From Gammaproteobacteria bacterium RIFCSPHIGHO2_12_FULL_37_14 (GTDB taxonomy: Bacteria; Pseudomonadota; Gammaproteobacteria; DSM-16500), in NCBI GenBank assembly GCA_001801485.1, contig MGXV01000002.1, positions 1-19,672 on the forward strand: a DNA stretch of 19,672 nt, given 5' to 3'. The position numbers were made by a program, and so were the translations under genes. A model generated the notes under the pieces. The model ran no database searches. It was not told where the DNA came from and saw only the letters and a list, made by a program, of their open reading frames with translations. This document shows, one piece after another, positions 1 through 7,367 of this stretch (positions are counted from its first letter, which is position 1; each line of letters begins with the position of its first letter).

Positions 1-107
1 AATAACTCGCAAGCTAAGATGCATAATTAGTCAAAGTTAGGCTGTCAACGTACTAGAGGATGGTGGCACCACCTGGTCATTTCAAGGTTTTTTGATACAC
101 TTCAAAA

Positions 108-833
108 ATGTACTGGATTGAACATCATTCGGCAATTGGGTGTTTTGGCAGCGCTCAAGAAAACCTCAAAAAAGATGGCAAATATTATGCGTTGTCATTT
201 CATGCATTGCGTGAGAAAATTTTCCATCAAACGAAAATAAATTTACTCCAGGTTGTTTTTCCAAAACAAATTCATGGCGCTGATGTGTGGGTGCTTGATG
301 AGCCCCCCTTAAATTTAATTGAATATAATCAAATTGAAGCGGATGCTGTTATTACACGATGCAAAAATATTGGCATCGGCGTTATTACTGCTGATTGCCT
401 ACCAGTATTTGTTATTGATTCTGAGCATAAAGCAATTGCCGCTATTCATGCTGGCTGGAAAGGGTTATCTAAAAAAATTATTACTGAAACGATTAAAAAG
501 ATGCAGGTGCTTTATCGAAGCGATCCGGCACAATTACAAATTTATTTTGGGCCTTCTGCGGGTGTTTGTTGTTACGAAGTCCAACCTGATTTTTTGCAAT
601 ATTTTCCTGAAGATGTTTTTAAAAAAAATATTGTTGTGAAAACCGGGGCTTCTGCCATTCATTTTGATGCTAAACATTGCGCTATCGACGAGCTATATGC
701 ACTTGAAGTTCCGCTGCATGCGATTAATACCACTTACCATCAATGTACTATCTGTAATCCTACTTTCTGCTCATTTCGCCGCGAAAAAGATCATGCGGGA
801 AGACAGCCTTCTGTGATATTCTTGAGATCGTAA
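108..833 (+). CDS. pgeF: PgeF/YfiH family protein (laccase-domain, peptidoglycan editing / purine nucleoside phosphorylase-like)
   Basis: The protein is 241 aa and shows the landmarks of the YfiH/PgeF (Cu-oxidase_4, laccase-domain) family in order: QIHGADV (about 54-60), ADAVIT (79-83), ITADCLPV (93-100), AIHAGWKGL (112-120), GPSAGVCCYEV (148-158) and CSFRREK near the C-terminus (221-227). The expected metal/catalytic triad is present as H56, C97 and H114. Family members are cytosolic; E. coli YfiH removes mis-incorporated residues from peptidoglycan precursors, and homologues act on purine nucleosides, so the exact substrate here is open. The N-terminus is shorter than usual and lacks the typical Arg/Gly-rich opening motif. 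The ATG has no good Shine-Dalgarno sequence, but an in-frame TGA at 99-101 leaves no closer upstream start. A micro-ORF follows 22 nt after the stop. Confidence 0.9.
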   Translation: MYWIEHHSAIGCFGSAQENLKKDGKYYALSFHALREKIFHQTKINLLQVVFPKQIHGADVWVLDEPPLNLIEYNQIEADAVITRCKNIGIGVITADCLPVFVIDSEHKAIAAIHAGWKGLSKKIITETIKKMQVLYRSDPAQLQIYFGPSAGVCCYEVQPDFLQYFPEDVFKKNIVVKTGASAIHFDAKHCAIDELYALEVPLHAINTTYHQCTICNPTFCSFRREKDHAGRQPSVIFLRS

Positions 834-855
834 TCAATTACTAATAGAGGTAATT

Positions 856-915
856 ATGCCAAGAGGAAGAGGTCCGCACGGTCCCAAGAAATTGCGTAAG
901 AAGCAAAAGAAATAA
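856..915 (+). CDS. Highly basic 19-residue micropeptide (putative)
   Basis: An AGAGG ribosome-binding sequence at 846-850 stands 5 nt before an ATG that opens a 19-codon frame, MPRGRGPHGPKKLRKKQKK, ending in TAA. Nine of 19 residues are Lys or Arg and the rest are mostly Gly and Pro, so the peptide would be unstructured and nucleic-acid binding or ribosome-associated. It sits 22 nt downstream of pgeF on the same strand and ends 3 nt before the stop codon of the convergent DUF1704 gene, so it is likely co-transcribed with pgeF. Known comparisons, by composition only, are the tiny basic Coxiella protein ScvA and ribosomal protein bTHX; I do not claim homology. The clean ribosome-binding site and biased composition argue for a real gene, but the length makes chance possible. 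Confidence 0.5.
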   Translation: MPRGRGPHGPKKLRKKQKK

Positions 916-918
916 AAC

Positions 919-2295
919 TTAAGCGTTTTCTTTTGGTTCTTCCTTTGCCACCCAGGGCGTATAGCCATAATGGGTGGCAACTGCTTCTAAATCAAACTGG
1001 TTCAAGAAAAGCGAAAACCCCATCCATGAGCTTAATGCCGCCAAATCCCTAAATTGCGGGGGCATGTATTTTGGTGGTGTGATCATACCCTGTTGCTCTA
1101 ATTCCCATAACGTAGGGAGGTCTTCAATCAGCGTTTTTCCGACAAAAAAGAGTGGGATTCTATCAACCAATCCATGCCGAACAGACAATCGAATATAGTT
1201 GTAAATTAATAAAAATCCTTTTGCGTAGGAAAGATCTTTTGTAAAAGCGCCGCCTTCTGGCGTGCTGCCACGGAATACGCGCGCGCTGTAATAATAACTA
1301 TGTTCTTCTGAAAATCCTTGTTCTTGAAAAAATTTAAACACATCGAGAAAATTAGCGCCTTCGCTCACCATATTTAATGCACGTATACGATTCGCAATGC
1401 GCAGCATGCGGCCTGGATACGATGAAAAGGTAAATATTTCTGTGGTTACCGCCAATCCTTCTTGGGTGATACTGGAGGTGGGTGATCCTTTTGATAAAAA
1501 AGTACAAATGGGCTGCGCCATTCCATTCAGCGTAGTGCCCACATGCACCCAGCCTTCATGCACTTCTAAATAACGAATATCGCGATCACTAAACATTACG
1601 TCGTGCCGTAAGCGAATTCTATCCGCACCCGCTGAGGCATCTGCAACGATGGTGTCGCTAATTTCAACCGTAACACGGTCTTTATCGTCAAAATACTGCG
1701 ACAATTTTTCCCGCAAGATATCCACTGCTTCTTGCGCAGTGTGTCTTTTTTCGTCTGCTTGTGTTTCCGGCAGGGTACTGATTAATTTTCCTAGCGTATC
1801 TCCCAGCAAAATACCCAGATCACTCAAGCGTGGGCCATTAGGGTAAAAAGCATCTGTAGGTGCGCCATATAATTCCATTGCCAGGTCAGAAAACATTTTT
1901 TTCCCGCGTGAACTGAGCATCAAAATCGCTTTGCAATATTCATCGCATACGCGGATCATAATCTTGGAAATACCGGTATAATGACCAAGATCATTTTTAA
2001 TATCGCGAATAAGCTTGTGAAATTCGGAAGATAACTCGTCAGGATCAAACGAAAGCGGTCGCGCTACATAATAAGCGCGATTTACATCAGGCATTTTTTT
2101 ACATTTATTTTTAAAAAAATCATCCTTAATTTCATCCCCCCACTTAATAGCATCTAAAATGCGGATGGGTTGCTGCAATTCTATTAATCGATCAGAAAGT
2201 TTTCGGATCGCTTGTTGCTCAGGATTCAGTTTTTCAACGGGTTTCATGCTATTGTATACTCGCATAATCAATATGTGTTCAGTATACAGTGACAT
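919..2295 (-). CDS. DUF1704 family protein with QEGLA motif, HExxxH metallopeptidase-like
   Basis: The 458-aa product is recognised as the DUF1704 / 'flavohemoglobin expression-modulating QEGLA motif' family by HEGWVHVGTTLNG (246-258) and TQEGLAVTTE (277-286). HEGWVH is an HExxxH motif and the QEGLA glutamate (E279) follows about 30 residues later, the zinc-ligand arrangement described for the eukaryotic DUF1704 tyrosine carboxypeptidase MATCAP. A zinc peptidase or carboxypeptidase role is therefore plausible, but the bacterial substrate is unknown. There is no signal peptide, so it should be cytosolic. The start is uncertain: the outermost ATG (2295) lacks a nearby Shine-Dalgarno sequence, a TATACT (2281-2286, minus strand) lies just inside it, and MKPVEK at 2247 (442 aa) looks like a natural family N-terminus. 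It is convergent with pgeF and divergent from the hotdog gene. Confidence 0.85.
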   Translation of the reverse strand: MSLYTEHILIMRVYNSMKPVEKLNPEQQAIRKLSDRLIELQQPIRILDAIKWGDEIKDDFFKNKCKKMPDVNRAYYVARPLSFDPDELSSEFHKLIRDIKNDLGHYTGISKIMIRVCDEYCKAILMLSSRGKKMFSDLAMELYGAPTDAFYPNGPRLSDLGILLGDTLGKLISTLPETQADEKRHTAQEAVDILREKLSQYFDDKDRVTVEISDTIVADASAGADRIRLRHDVMFSDRDIRYLEVHEGWVHVGTTLNGMAQPICTFLSKGSPTSSITQEGLAVTTEIFTFSSYPGRMLRIANRIRALNMVSEGANFLDVFKFFQEQGFSEEHSYYYSARVFRGSTPEGGAFTKDLSYAKGFLLIYNYIRLSVRHGLVDRIPLFFVGKTLIEDLPTLWELEQQGMITPPKYMPPQFRDLAALSSWMGFSLFLNQFDLEAVATHYGYTPWVAKEEPKENA

Positions 2296-2336
2296 TTGCG
2301 ATGAGGCTACAATCCCCTAAATAATAAGGAATTTAC

Positions 2337-2843
2337 ATGAAAACACTTTTTTCATTAATTCAAAAATCCGCGCAATCCAAAAAAAACTTATGGCTACTCA
2401 ATCGCTTGATGAATCACCAAGTAAGATTTAACAAGCCACATAAGTTTCAAGTAATTAAAATCAGTGAAAATCAAGTGCAAACCTTTGCTCCTTATCATAA
2501 GAAAAACTTCAATCATGTTCGCGGTATTCATGCTTGTGCGCTCGCAACGGCAGGGGAATTATCCGCAGGCCTCTCCTTGATGTATCATTTTTCACCTGAA
2601 AAATACCGTGTTATTTTGGCGAATCTCACGATTGATTATCACTACCAAGCTAAAAAAGATGTGACTGCCACTACAAAATTTTCTGTTGTTGAAAAAGAGG
2701 CAATCGCAAAAACGCTTGAAGAACAGAAAAAAACGATGCATACACTGGTCACTGAAGTGAAAGATAGCGATCACCAATTAGTCGCAACTGTAAAATCTAC
2801 CTGGCAAATTAAGGCTTGGAGGGATGTAAACACTAAACTCTAA
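2337..2843 (+). CDS. DUF4442 / hotdog-fold thioesterase-like protein
   Basis: The 168-aa protein has the general form of the DUF4442 (YiiD C-terminal-like) hotdog family. A basic N-terminal helix with a KPHKFQV-type strand is followed by the hotdog helix segment NHVRGIHACALATAGELSAG (about 60-79), and then by beta-strand-rich sequence with ILANLTIDYHYQAKKDV (about 97-113). Relatives are assigned to acyl-CoA thioesterase-like folds; the substrate is not known and I see no residue that fixes it. The start is supported by AAGGA about 7 nt upstream of the ATG. It is divergent from the DUF1704 gene across a 41-bp intergenic space that must hold both promoters. A 183-bp palindromic repeat begins 39 nt after the stop and may end its transcript. 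Confidence 0.75.
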   Translation: MKTLFSLIQKSAQSKKNLWLLNRLMNHQVRFNKPHKFQVIKISENQVQTFAPYHKKNFNHVRGIHACALATAGELSAGLSLMYHFSPEKYRVILANLTIDYHYQAKKDVTATTKFSVVEKEAIAKTLEEQKKTMHTLVTEVKDSDHQLVATVKSTWQIKAWRDVNTKL

Positions 2844-2881
2844 TTATCCTAAATTCAGCAGTTGAGACCTACTGCCGAATT

Positions 2882-3064
2882 TATAGTAGGTAACACGGGA
2901 TAGGTTAAAAATCGCATCACATTTGACACGTATCTTTGAATGATTTTAATTGTAAAAACTCGTTACATAGTTACGACTATGCGCCTCGTTTTTACAATTA
3001 AAATCCTTCAAATCTACATGCCAACTGTGCGCCATTTGTAACCTATCCCATGTTACCTACTATA
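2882..3064. repeat. 183-bp palindromic (MITE-like) element
   Basis: Two arms of about 78 bp (2882-2959 and 2988-3064) are inverted copies, about 85% identical by hand alignment with one gap. The outermost 14 bp and the innermost 19 bp are the most exact. Each end reads TATAGTAGGTAAC inward. The 28-bp centre holds a second perfect hairpin, CATAGT-TACG-ACTATG (2966-2981). No reading frame of note lies inside. It fills the gap between the hotdog gene and the ATPase gene. Size and symmetry resemble non-autonomous palindromic elements; a transcript would fold into one long hairpin. Confidence 0.8.
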
Positions 3065-3071
3065 GGATTAT

Positions 3072-4358
3072 CTATATCATTTTTGAAAAATATTTCCAAA
3101 ATGGTATCACCAGTATTTGATTGGTTATTTTTTCTTCATCATTATAGGTAATCAGGAAGCCTTTTTTTATGTGTAATTTTTTCATAGCGGCCTGCAATCC
3201 AGATATTTCACGTATTCTATTTTCAGAAGTTAATTGATAGCAGGCCTGAACAGCAATAGCATTTTTTGGATTGTGTAGAATAAAATCGCATTCTTGGTGA
3301 TCTCTAAAAAAATATAATTCTTCATTGCCGGTTTTTTTTAATTCCGCATAAATTAAATTTTCAAATAGTTTTCCAAAATTATCTGAAAATTGAAATGCAG
3401 TTGCGGTAATTAATCCATTATCCATGCAAAATATTTTTTTGTTCGAACGTAATTGTTCAGACAAGGAATATGAAAATGACTTTAATTCATCAAATAAATA
3501 AGCGTTTTTAAAAATACGTATAAATTGCTGCATAGTATTTTCATTGCTGTTAACTATTTTACCCAATCTATTGTAAGAATATAATGTAGTAATATTGCTT
3601 ATCAAATAATGCGCTAGCTGTGTTAGTGTTGCTGTGTCTCGAATAGAATGATTTGCAATGCAATCTTTCAATAAAATTGTATCGTAATACGATTTTAATA
3701 ACTCAATCCGCTCATCGTGATTATCAATACAATGAATTCTTGGAAAACCGCCATATTGCAGCAATGTATTAGTATGCTTAAGTGCTAATGCTTTTTGAGC
3801 AACAAGCTGTTGATATGTAGTGATACTAGAGTTTCCTAAAAGCTCATGAAACGCAATTGGGTATAAATGTGTTTTAATATAACGCCCAGATAATAGTTTC
3901 GCGTAATCACTGTTTAATAAATTTGCATTCGAACCTGTGACAACAATTTTCTTAAAACGCGCTGAATCATAAGCACTTTTAACGTAACGCTCCCAAGCTT
4001 CTACATTTTGCACCTCGTCTAAAAAAATAGATTCAATGGTGGTTTGCGTCATCGTCTCCGCTGCCGTGATAATGGAATAAATTTGACTCGCATCTTTGTA
4101 TGCGGCTGTATAATTTGGGTCATCAAAATTTATATATAAAATGGTCTTTGGATCCTGTGTTTTCATAAGATGATTCATGATGGTCTGCAATAACGTCGAT
4201 TTTCCGCAACGGCGAATGCCCGTGATTATCTGTATTTCTTGTAAATGCAATCGATTAATGGATAACCCATCGTGACTACGCAAAAATTCGTGTGAATAAG
4301 GCACGCTGCCCCAATGACGGTTTTGATCTAATAGTACTTGTTCATATTGAAAAGCCAT
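3072..4358 (-). CDS. AAA-type ATPase with C-terminal DUF4143 domain
   Basis: The 428-aa protein has an N-terminal P-loop ATPase: Walker A GIRRCGKST (47-55), Walker B IFLDEVQN (111-118) and a sensor-1-like VTGSNANLL (140-148), followed by the family signature LSGRYIKTHLYPIAFHELL. The C-terminal half matches the DUF4143 layout, ending in a nuclease-like core with ELYFFRDHQECDFILHN (roughly 353-369) and a beta-strand IAVQACYQL. These proteins are widespread, horizontally mobile and usually single-gene; their role is unsettled, with helicase, toxin and stress functions proposed. Both domains look intact. The gene starts immediately behind a strong promoter with almost no leader and is bordered downstream by the palindromic element, as expected of an accessory gene. 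Confidence 0.9.
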   Translation of the reverse strand: MAFQYEQVLLDQNRHWGSVPYSHEFLRSHDGLSINRLHLQEIQIITGIRRCGKSTLLQTIMNHLMKTQDPKTILYINFDDPNYTAAYKDASQIYSIITAAETMTQTTIESIFLDEVQNVEAWERYVKSAYDSARFKKIVVTGSNANLLNSDYAKLLSGRYIKTHLYPIAFHELLGNSSITTYQQLVAQKALALKHTNTLLQYGGFPRIHCIDNHDERIELLKSYYDTILLKDCIANHSIRDTATLTQLAHYLISNITTLYSYNRLGKIVNSNENTMQQFIRIFKNAYLFDELKSFSYSLSEQLRSNKKIFCMDNGLITATAFQFSDNFGKLFENLIYAELKKTGNEELYFFRDHQECDFILHNPKNAIAVQACYQLTSENRIREISGLQAAMKKLHIKKGFLITYNDEEKITNQILVIPFWKYFSKMI

Positions 4359-4363
4359 AAAAA

Positions 4364-4405
4364 ATTATACTAATCATAGTTAGTAAAATCAAGTAGTTTT
4401 ACTAA
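4364..4405 (-). promoter_or_regulatory. Promoter with overlapping TTAGTA/TACTAA operator half-sites, near-leaderless
   Basis: On the minus strand, TTGATT (4387-4392) and TATAAT (4364-4369) are separated by exactly 17 bp, and only 5 nt lie between TATAAT and the ATPase ATG, so transcription should begin at or next to the start codon. No Shine-Dalgarno sequence is possible. Three half-sites overlap the promoter: TACTAA (4368-4373), TTAGTA (4380-4385) and TTTTACTAA (4397-4405). They make two inverted repeats that share the middle half-site. A repressor binding here would cover both -35 and -10. Confidence 0.6.
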
Positions 4406-4446
4406 GTACGATTTGCAAATATATAGTTATTTTAATAATCAATAGG

Positions 4447-5208
4447 TTAAAGTATATTTTTGGGCAGGGAGGTGGTCGTGGGTGGATGCTCATCCTTAGG
4501 TTTATGGGCAGCTAACGCAACCGCGGTTCTTTGTCCCATATAGTATTTTGGCCAAGTTAAATAATTACTTGAAAGTGCTATAAGCACCCACGAAGAATCT
4601 TCTTTTACTAGGCGCAATGCACGCATCGCAATTCCAATATCAGATAAAACATACAAAAGCGCTGCTACCATACTCATAAAAGCACGATTTTTTTGCATAC
4701 ACGCAAAGACAAACATGCTTCCTAGCGCTAGTGCGTAGATAGGAATTGCGTAGCACAAAACACCGCTCGCGCTCGATGCAATAAATTGCGTAATATAAGC
4801 ACTGCCAAACGTAAAAGCCATCACACCAAACCGCTTTGCAACACCCATTTCATTCATACACAACCGCGTTTTATTTTGGTGCATCAAACAAAGAATATGC
4901 CCAAGAAAAAATGCCGCGAGCGCCAGTAACATAGCATCTTCCTCGGAAATACTAGAAATTCTCGATGTTCCAATTAACGCATCACCCGCGCAATGCGCCA
5001 GCAGCGCGCAATTCAATAAACGATTTAGAGGATTTTTCAGAAGACTATGCAACGCTAGAAAAAAAGTGCTACCTACTTTTGCTCCCAATGTCGCAAAAGG
5101 ATATTCACTACTCTGGCAATTAAGAAAATACACTAAGGCCAGTACATCCGCATAACGCAAATACCAGTTCGGATTTTCGCGCCCGTCTCTTAAGTGTCTT
5201 CTGCGCAA
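4447..5208 (-). CDS. YhhN/TMEM86-like integral membrane protein (lysoplasmalogenase family)
   Basis: The 253-aa protein is rich in hydrophobic segments. Its pattern fits the YhhN family: a GD pair in the first half (ALLAHCAGDALIG, 68-80), FFLGHILCLMH (100-110), a long hydrophobic stretch YAIPIYALALGSMFVFAC (153-170), LYVLSDIGIA (185-194) and a closing YLTWPKYYMGQ (216-226). Eukaryotic TMEM86 and some bacterial YhhN proteins hydrolyse lysoplasmalogen; the activity here is inferred from family only. The start codon is TTG, supported by AAGGAG 6 nt upstream. The last 20 or so residues are polar. It is preceded on the same strand by the unknown gene at 5289-6359 with an 80-bp gap. Confidence 0.65.
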   Translation of the reverse strand: MRRRHLRDGRENPNWYLRYADVLALVYFLNCQSSEYPFATLGAKVGSTFFLALHSLLKNPLNRLLNCALLAHCAGDALIGTSRISSISEEDAMLLALAAFFLGHILCLMHQNKTRLCMNEMGVAKRFGVMAFTFGSAYITQFIASSASGVLCYAIPIYALALGSMFVFACMQKNRAFMSMVAALLYVLSDIGIAMRALRLVKEDSSWVLIALSSNYLTWPKYYMGQRTAVALAAHKPKDEHPPTTTSLPKNIL

Positions 5209-5288
5209 GTTTAGCTCCTTATTTCAACATTCACTTGATGAAGCATAACCTCTGCAGGTTCTTCGATCAAATCAGGCGTGAGAATGTG

Positions 5289-6359
5289 TTACCTTAACGT
5301 TTGTTGCGAGGAATTCCTAGGAGCCTCACCATTTTTAAACGCGTTGAGTTTTTCTAGTATTTCACAAATATTTTTAATCTGAGGAAGTAACTCTCCTTTA
5401 TGCTCGCCTTTCGTTGCAGTAAATCTTTCTCTAAGAAATTCATCTAGCTTGATTGGATCTTTTATTCCCTCTAACTCACGATGAAATGAAGCGCGCCATT
5501 TAGCTTTTATGTCGTCAGCTTTGATTGATTTTATCTTTGCCTCTATAACATCGGATATTTTCTCCAATACTGCGCATTTTAGTACCTCAATATCCACATT
5601 TTTAAAGCGCTTGATAACCGTTTGTAATCTCGAGCAAACCAGTCCATCGGAATTTTTTCCTGATTTTTTCAGTTTATTTAACTCATCACTGCTTTTAGCA
5701 ACCACCTCGATCAAATCTAATAAATTCGTTTCAACGGTTGCTTTTGCTAATACATTTAGGGCAATTGTCTTTTCTTCGTCCGAAGAAGACTTTCTGGAAA
5801 ACGGGCCGCTTGGATCACTGTTTTTAGATGCCTTTCTTTCAATCTCTAGCGCTTCGTTTAGCATTTCTCTAGCCCCGGGTACAAAAAATTCGCTTTTTTT
5901 CCGATGGATAACCTTCATTGATTCTTTGGTGCAATATCGCGCGTTCTCAAAACGCGTATATCCCTCCTCATTAGGAGTCAATAGCGCTTCTGCGGCATTT
6001 AAGGTCGCTGTCTCTATTGCTGAACTAACAATCGACTTTACAACATCGAAATCAACATACTTGTCTGCCAATAATTGTCTTTTGACTTGCTCTGTACACG
6101 CAGGAGATTTTAATACAGCGAACTGCATTTCTTTATTTAAACCACTTGAAACTAATATGGCATTAAAAATACTTAGCAAACAACTTTCGGTTACTTGACG
6201 ATGCGCTAGATGCGCAATCATATTTTTTTCAATTTCATTGGTTGGGAGAGAATGGTTGATTGCAGCACTTCTCTCCTCCTTAAGGTCAGACCAGCGTTTT
6301 TTCCATGCAGCTTCATCAAACACCTCGTCTCCAATTCCACCGTAGCTACCACGAGTCAT
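5289..6359 (-). CDS. Hypothetical helical protein, effector-like
   Basis: The product (356 aa from the chosen ATG) is not recognised. It is strongly charged and almost wholly alpha-helical in appearance. A Ser-rich linker (around SRKSSSDEEK) separates two helical halves, and several Lys/Glu-rich stretches look like coiled coil. There is no signal peptide or membrane segment. An upstream in-frame GTG at 6386 lies inside a palindrome, while the ATG at 6357-6359 has GAGG 5 nt before it, so the ATG is chosen. The C-terminus ends in polar residues (NSSQQTLR). In Legionellales such proteins are often type IV secretion substrates; that is inference from style only, with no domain to support it. It sits between a membrane protein gene and yfcH. 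Confidence 0.6.
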   Translation of the reverse strand: MTRGSYGGIGDEVFDEAAWKKRWSDLKEERSAAINHSLPTNEIEKNMIAHLAHRQVTESCLLSIFNAILVSSGLNKEMQFAVLKSPACTEQVKRQLLADKYVDFDVVKSIVSSAIETATLNAAEALLTPNEEGYTRFENARYCTKESMKVIHRKKSEFFVPGAREMLNEALEIERKASKNSDPSGPFSRKSSSDEEKTIALNVLAKATVETNLLDLIEVVAKSSDELNKLKKSGKNSDGLVCSRLQTVIKRFKNVDIEVLKCAVLEKISDVIEAKIKSIKADDIKAKWRASFHRELEGIKDPIKLDEFLRERFTATKGEHKGELLPQIKNICEILEKLNAFKNGEAPRNSSQQTLR

Positions 6360-6380
6360 TTTAACCTCAACATATTGTCT

Positions 6381-6402
6381 ATTCACTATAAGTATAGTGA
6401 AT
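6381..6402. promoter_or_regulatory. Perfect 22-bp palindrome upstream of the hypothetical gene (operator candidate)
   Basis: ATTCACTATA and TATAGTGAAT face each other around AG, a perfect 10-bp inverted repeat. On the minus strand it contains TATACT (6391-6396), which could serve as a -10 box about 30 nt before the chosen ATG. A dimeric repressor bound here would block the promoter. The upstream GTG candidate start also lies in it, which argues against that start. Confidence 0.5.
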
Positions 6403-6412
6403 CACCATATTT

Positions 6413-6430
6413 TGGTTAATTTATTGAATT
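6413..6430. promoter_or_regulatory. HipB-type operator-like site upstream of the hypothetical gene
   Basis: TGGTTAATTTATTGAATT matches 15 of 18 positions of the main operator-like site in the hipB promoter (8165-8182). The 16-mer TTGGTTAATTTATTGA is identical at 6412-6427 and 8164-8179. A second, weaker TGGTTAA half-site starts 21 bp further on (6434). For the gene at 5289-6359 it lies where a -35 box would be expected, 17 bp upstream of TATACT. Confidence 0.4.
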
Positions 6431-6464
6431 TTCTGGTTAAGTTGCTTATGCTGGGTTTGCGGCC

Positions 6465-7367
6465 CTAGAGTTTGAAGGCTTGTGAAATATTCTCGTATTG
6501 AAATGAAAATCCAGCTTGCAATAACCTCTCACTCTTCACAGATTGTCCATGTAATAGCAATTCATCACCCATCTGTCCGAACAAAAGGCGCACAAACCAT
6601 GCGGGGAAACGCATAAAAAAAGGTCTATGCAATGTGCGCGCCAATTCTTTTGCAAAATGTCTTTGTGAAATTACGCCGGGTGATACGATGTTAACTGCCC
6701 CCGCAATTTCAGGATGATTAACTAAAAAATGAATCGCGCGAATTAAATCAGGTAAGGCAACCCAGGAAAAAAATTGTTTGCCATCCCCTAATACAGCACC
6801 CAGCCCAAGTTGAAACGCGGGAAACATTTTTTTTAAAGCACCACCTTTTTTCGATAACACCACGCCAAAACGCATTCTTACAATAGGTACATTAACCTTT
6901 TCTGCTGCTGATAGCGCCTGCTCCCATGCCATCCCAACTTTTTTTAAAAAGCATTCTGGTGTTGTTAATGCGCTATTTTCAGTAAAAACTGTCGTATCTG
7001 AAAAACCATAAATACCCACAGCGCTGGCATTTAAAATTCTAGGGGGTTTATCTAATCGTGCACAAATTTCAGCAATCAATCGCGTTGCATCAACACGACT
7101 CTCAATTATTTTTTGCTTCTGCGTTTCAGACCATCGTTTGTCACCAATATTTTCACCTGATAAATTAATAATAATATCTTGATGTTGAATACACTTTTCA
7201 CGCTGATGTTTTAATTCACTCCAAGTAAAGAGGGTGTATTGACTAGAAAACTTCGATTGCATTTTTTCACGAGATCTTCCGACCAATGTTAATTGATGTT
7301 CATTAGAAAAATGATTGACTAAAGCTGATCCAACGAGTCCTGTAGCACCAGTAATAAGAATATTCAT
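6465..7367 (-). CDS. yfcH: TIGR01777 family NAD(P)-dependent epimerase (YfcH/SDR39U1-like)
   Basis: This 300-aa short-chain dehydrogenase-like protein begins with the nucleotide-binding loop MNILITGATGLVGSALV (Gly-rich turn at 7-13). It carries the YfcH/SDR39U1 signatures NLSGENIGDKRWSETQK (about 69-85), ESRVDATRLI, LNASAVGIYG, a VRFG-like VRMRFGVVLSKKGGALKKM, and FFSWVALPDLIRAIHFLV. The length matches the family (about 300 aa). It is cytosolic and its substrate is unknown. Its ATG follows the stop codon of the truncated hipA gene with no spacing (TAAATG), and GGAG lies 9 nt upstream inside that gene, so the two are probably translationally coupled. Confidence 0.92.
   Translation of the reverse strand: MNILITGATGLVGSALVNHFSNEHQLTLVGRSREKMQSKFSSQYTLFTWSELKHQREKCIQHQDIIINLSGENIGDKRWSETQKQKIIESRVDATRLIAEICARLDKPPRILNASAVGIYGFSDTTVFTENSALTTPECFLKKVGMAWEQALSAAEKVNVPIVRMRFGVVLSKKGGALKKMFPAFQLGLGAVLGDGKQFFSWVALPDLIRAIHFLVNHPEIAGAVNIVSPGVISQRHFAKELARTLHRPFFMRFPAWFVRLLFGQMGDELLLHGQSVKSERLLQAGFSFQYENISQAFKL

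Noticed and set aside
62..73. GGTGG-CA-CCACC hairpin before pgeF
   Set aside because: Too short (5 bp, 2-nt loop) to claim a function.
319..639. 106-codon frame inside pgeF
   Set aside because: Shifted-frame shadow of pgeF, Leu/Lys-rich without motifs.
5509..6198. 229-codon open frame on the plus strand inside the hypothetical gene
   Set aside because: It is antisense to the better-supported gene at 5289-6359, is low-complexity (Ser/Phe/Ile-rich, typical of the reverse of Lys/Glu/Asp-rich coding DNA) and has no good start signal.
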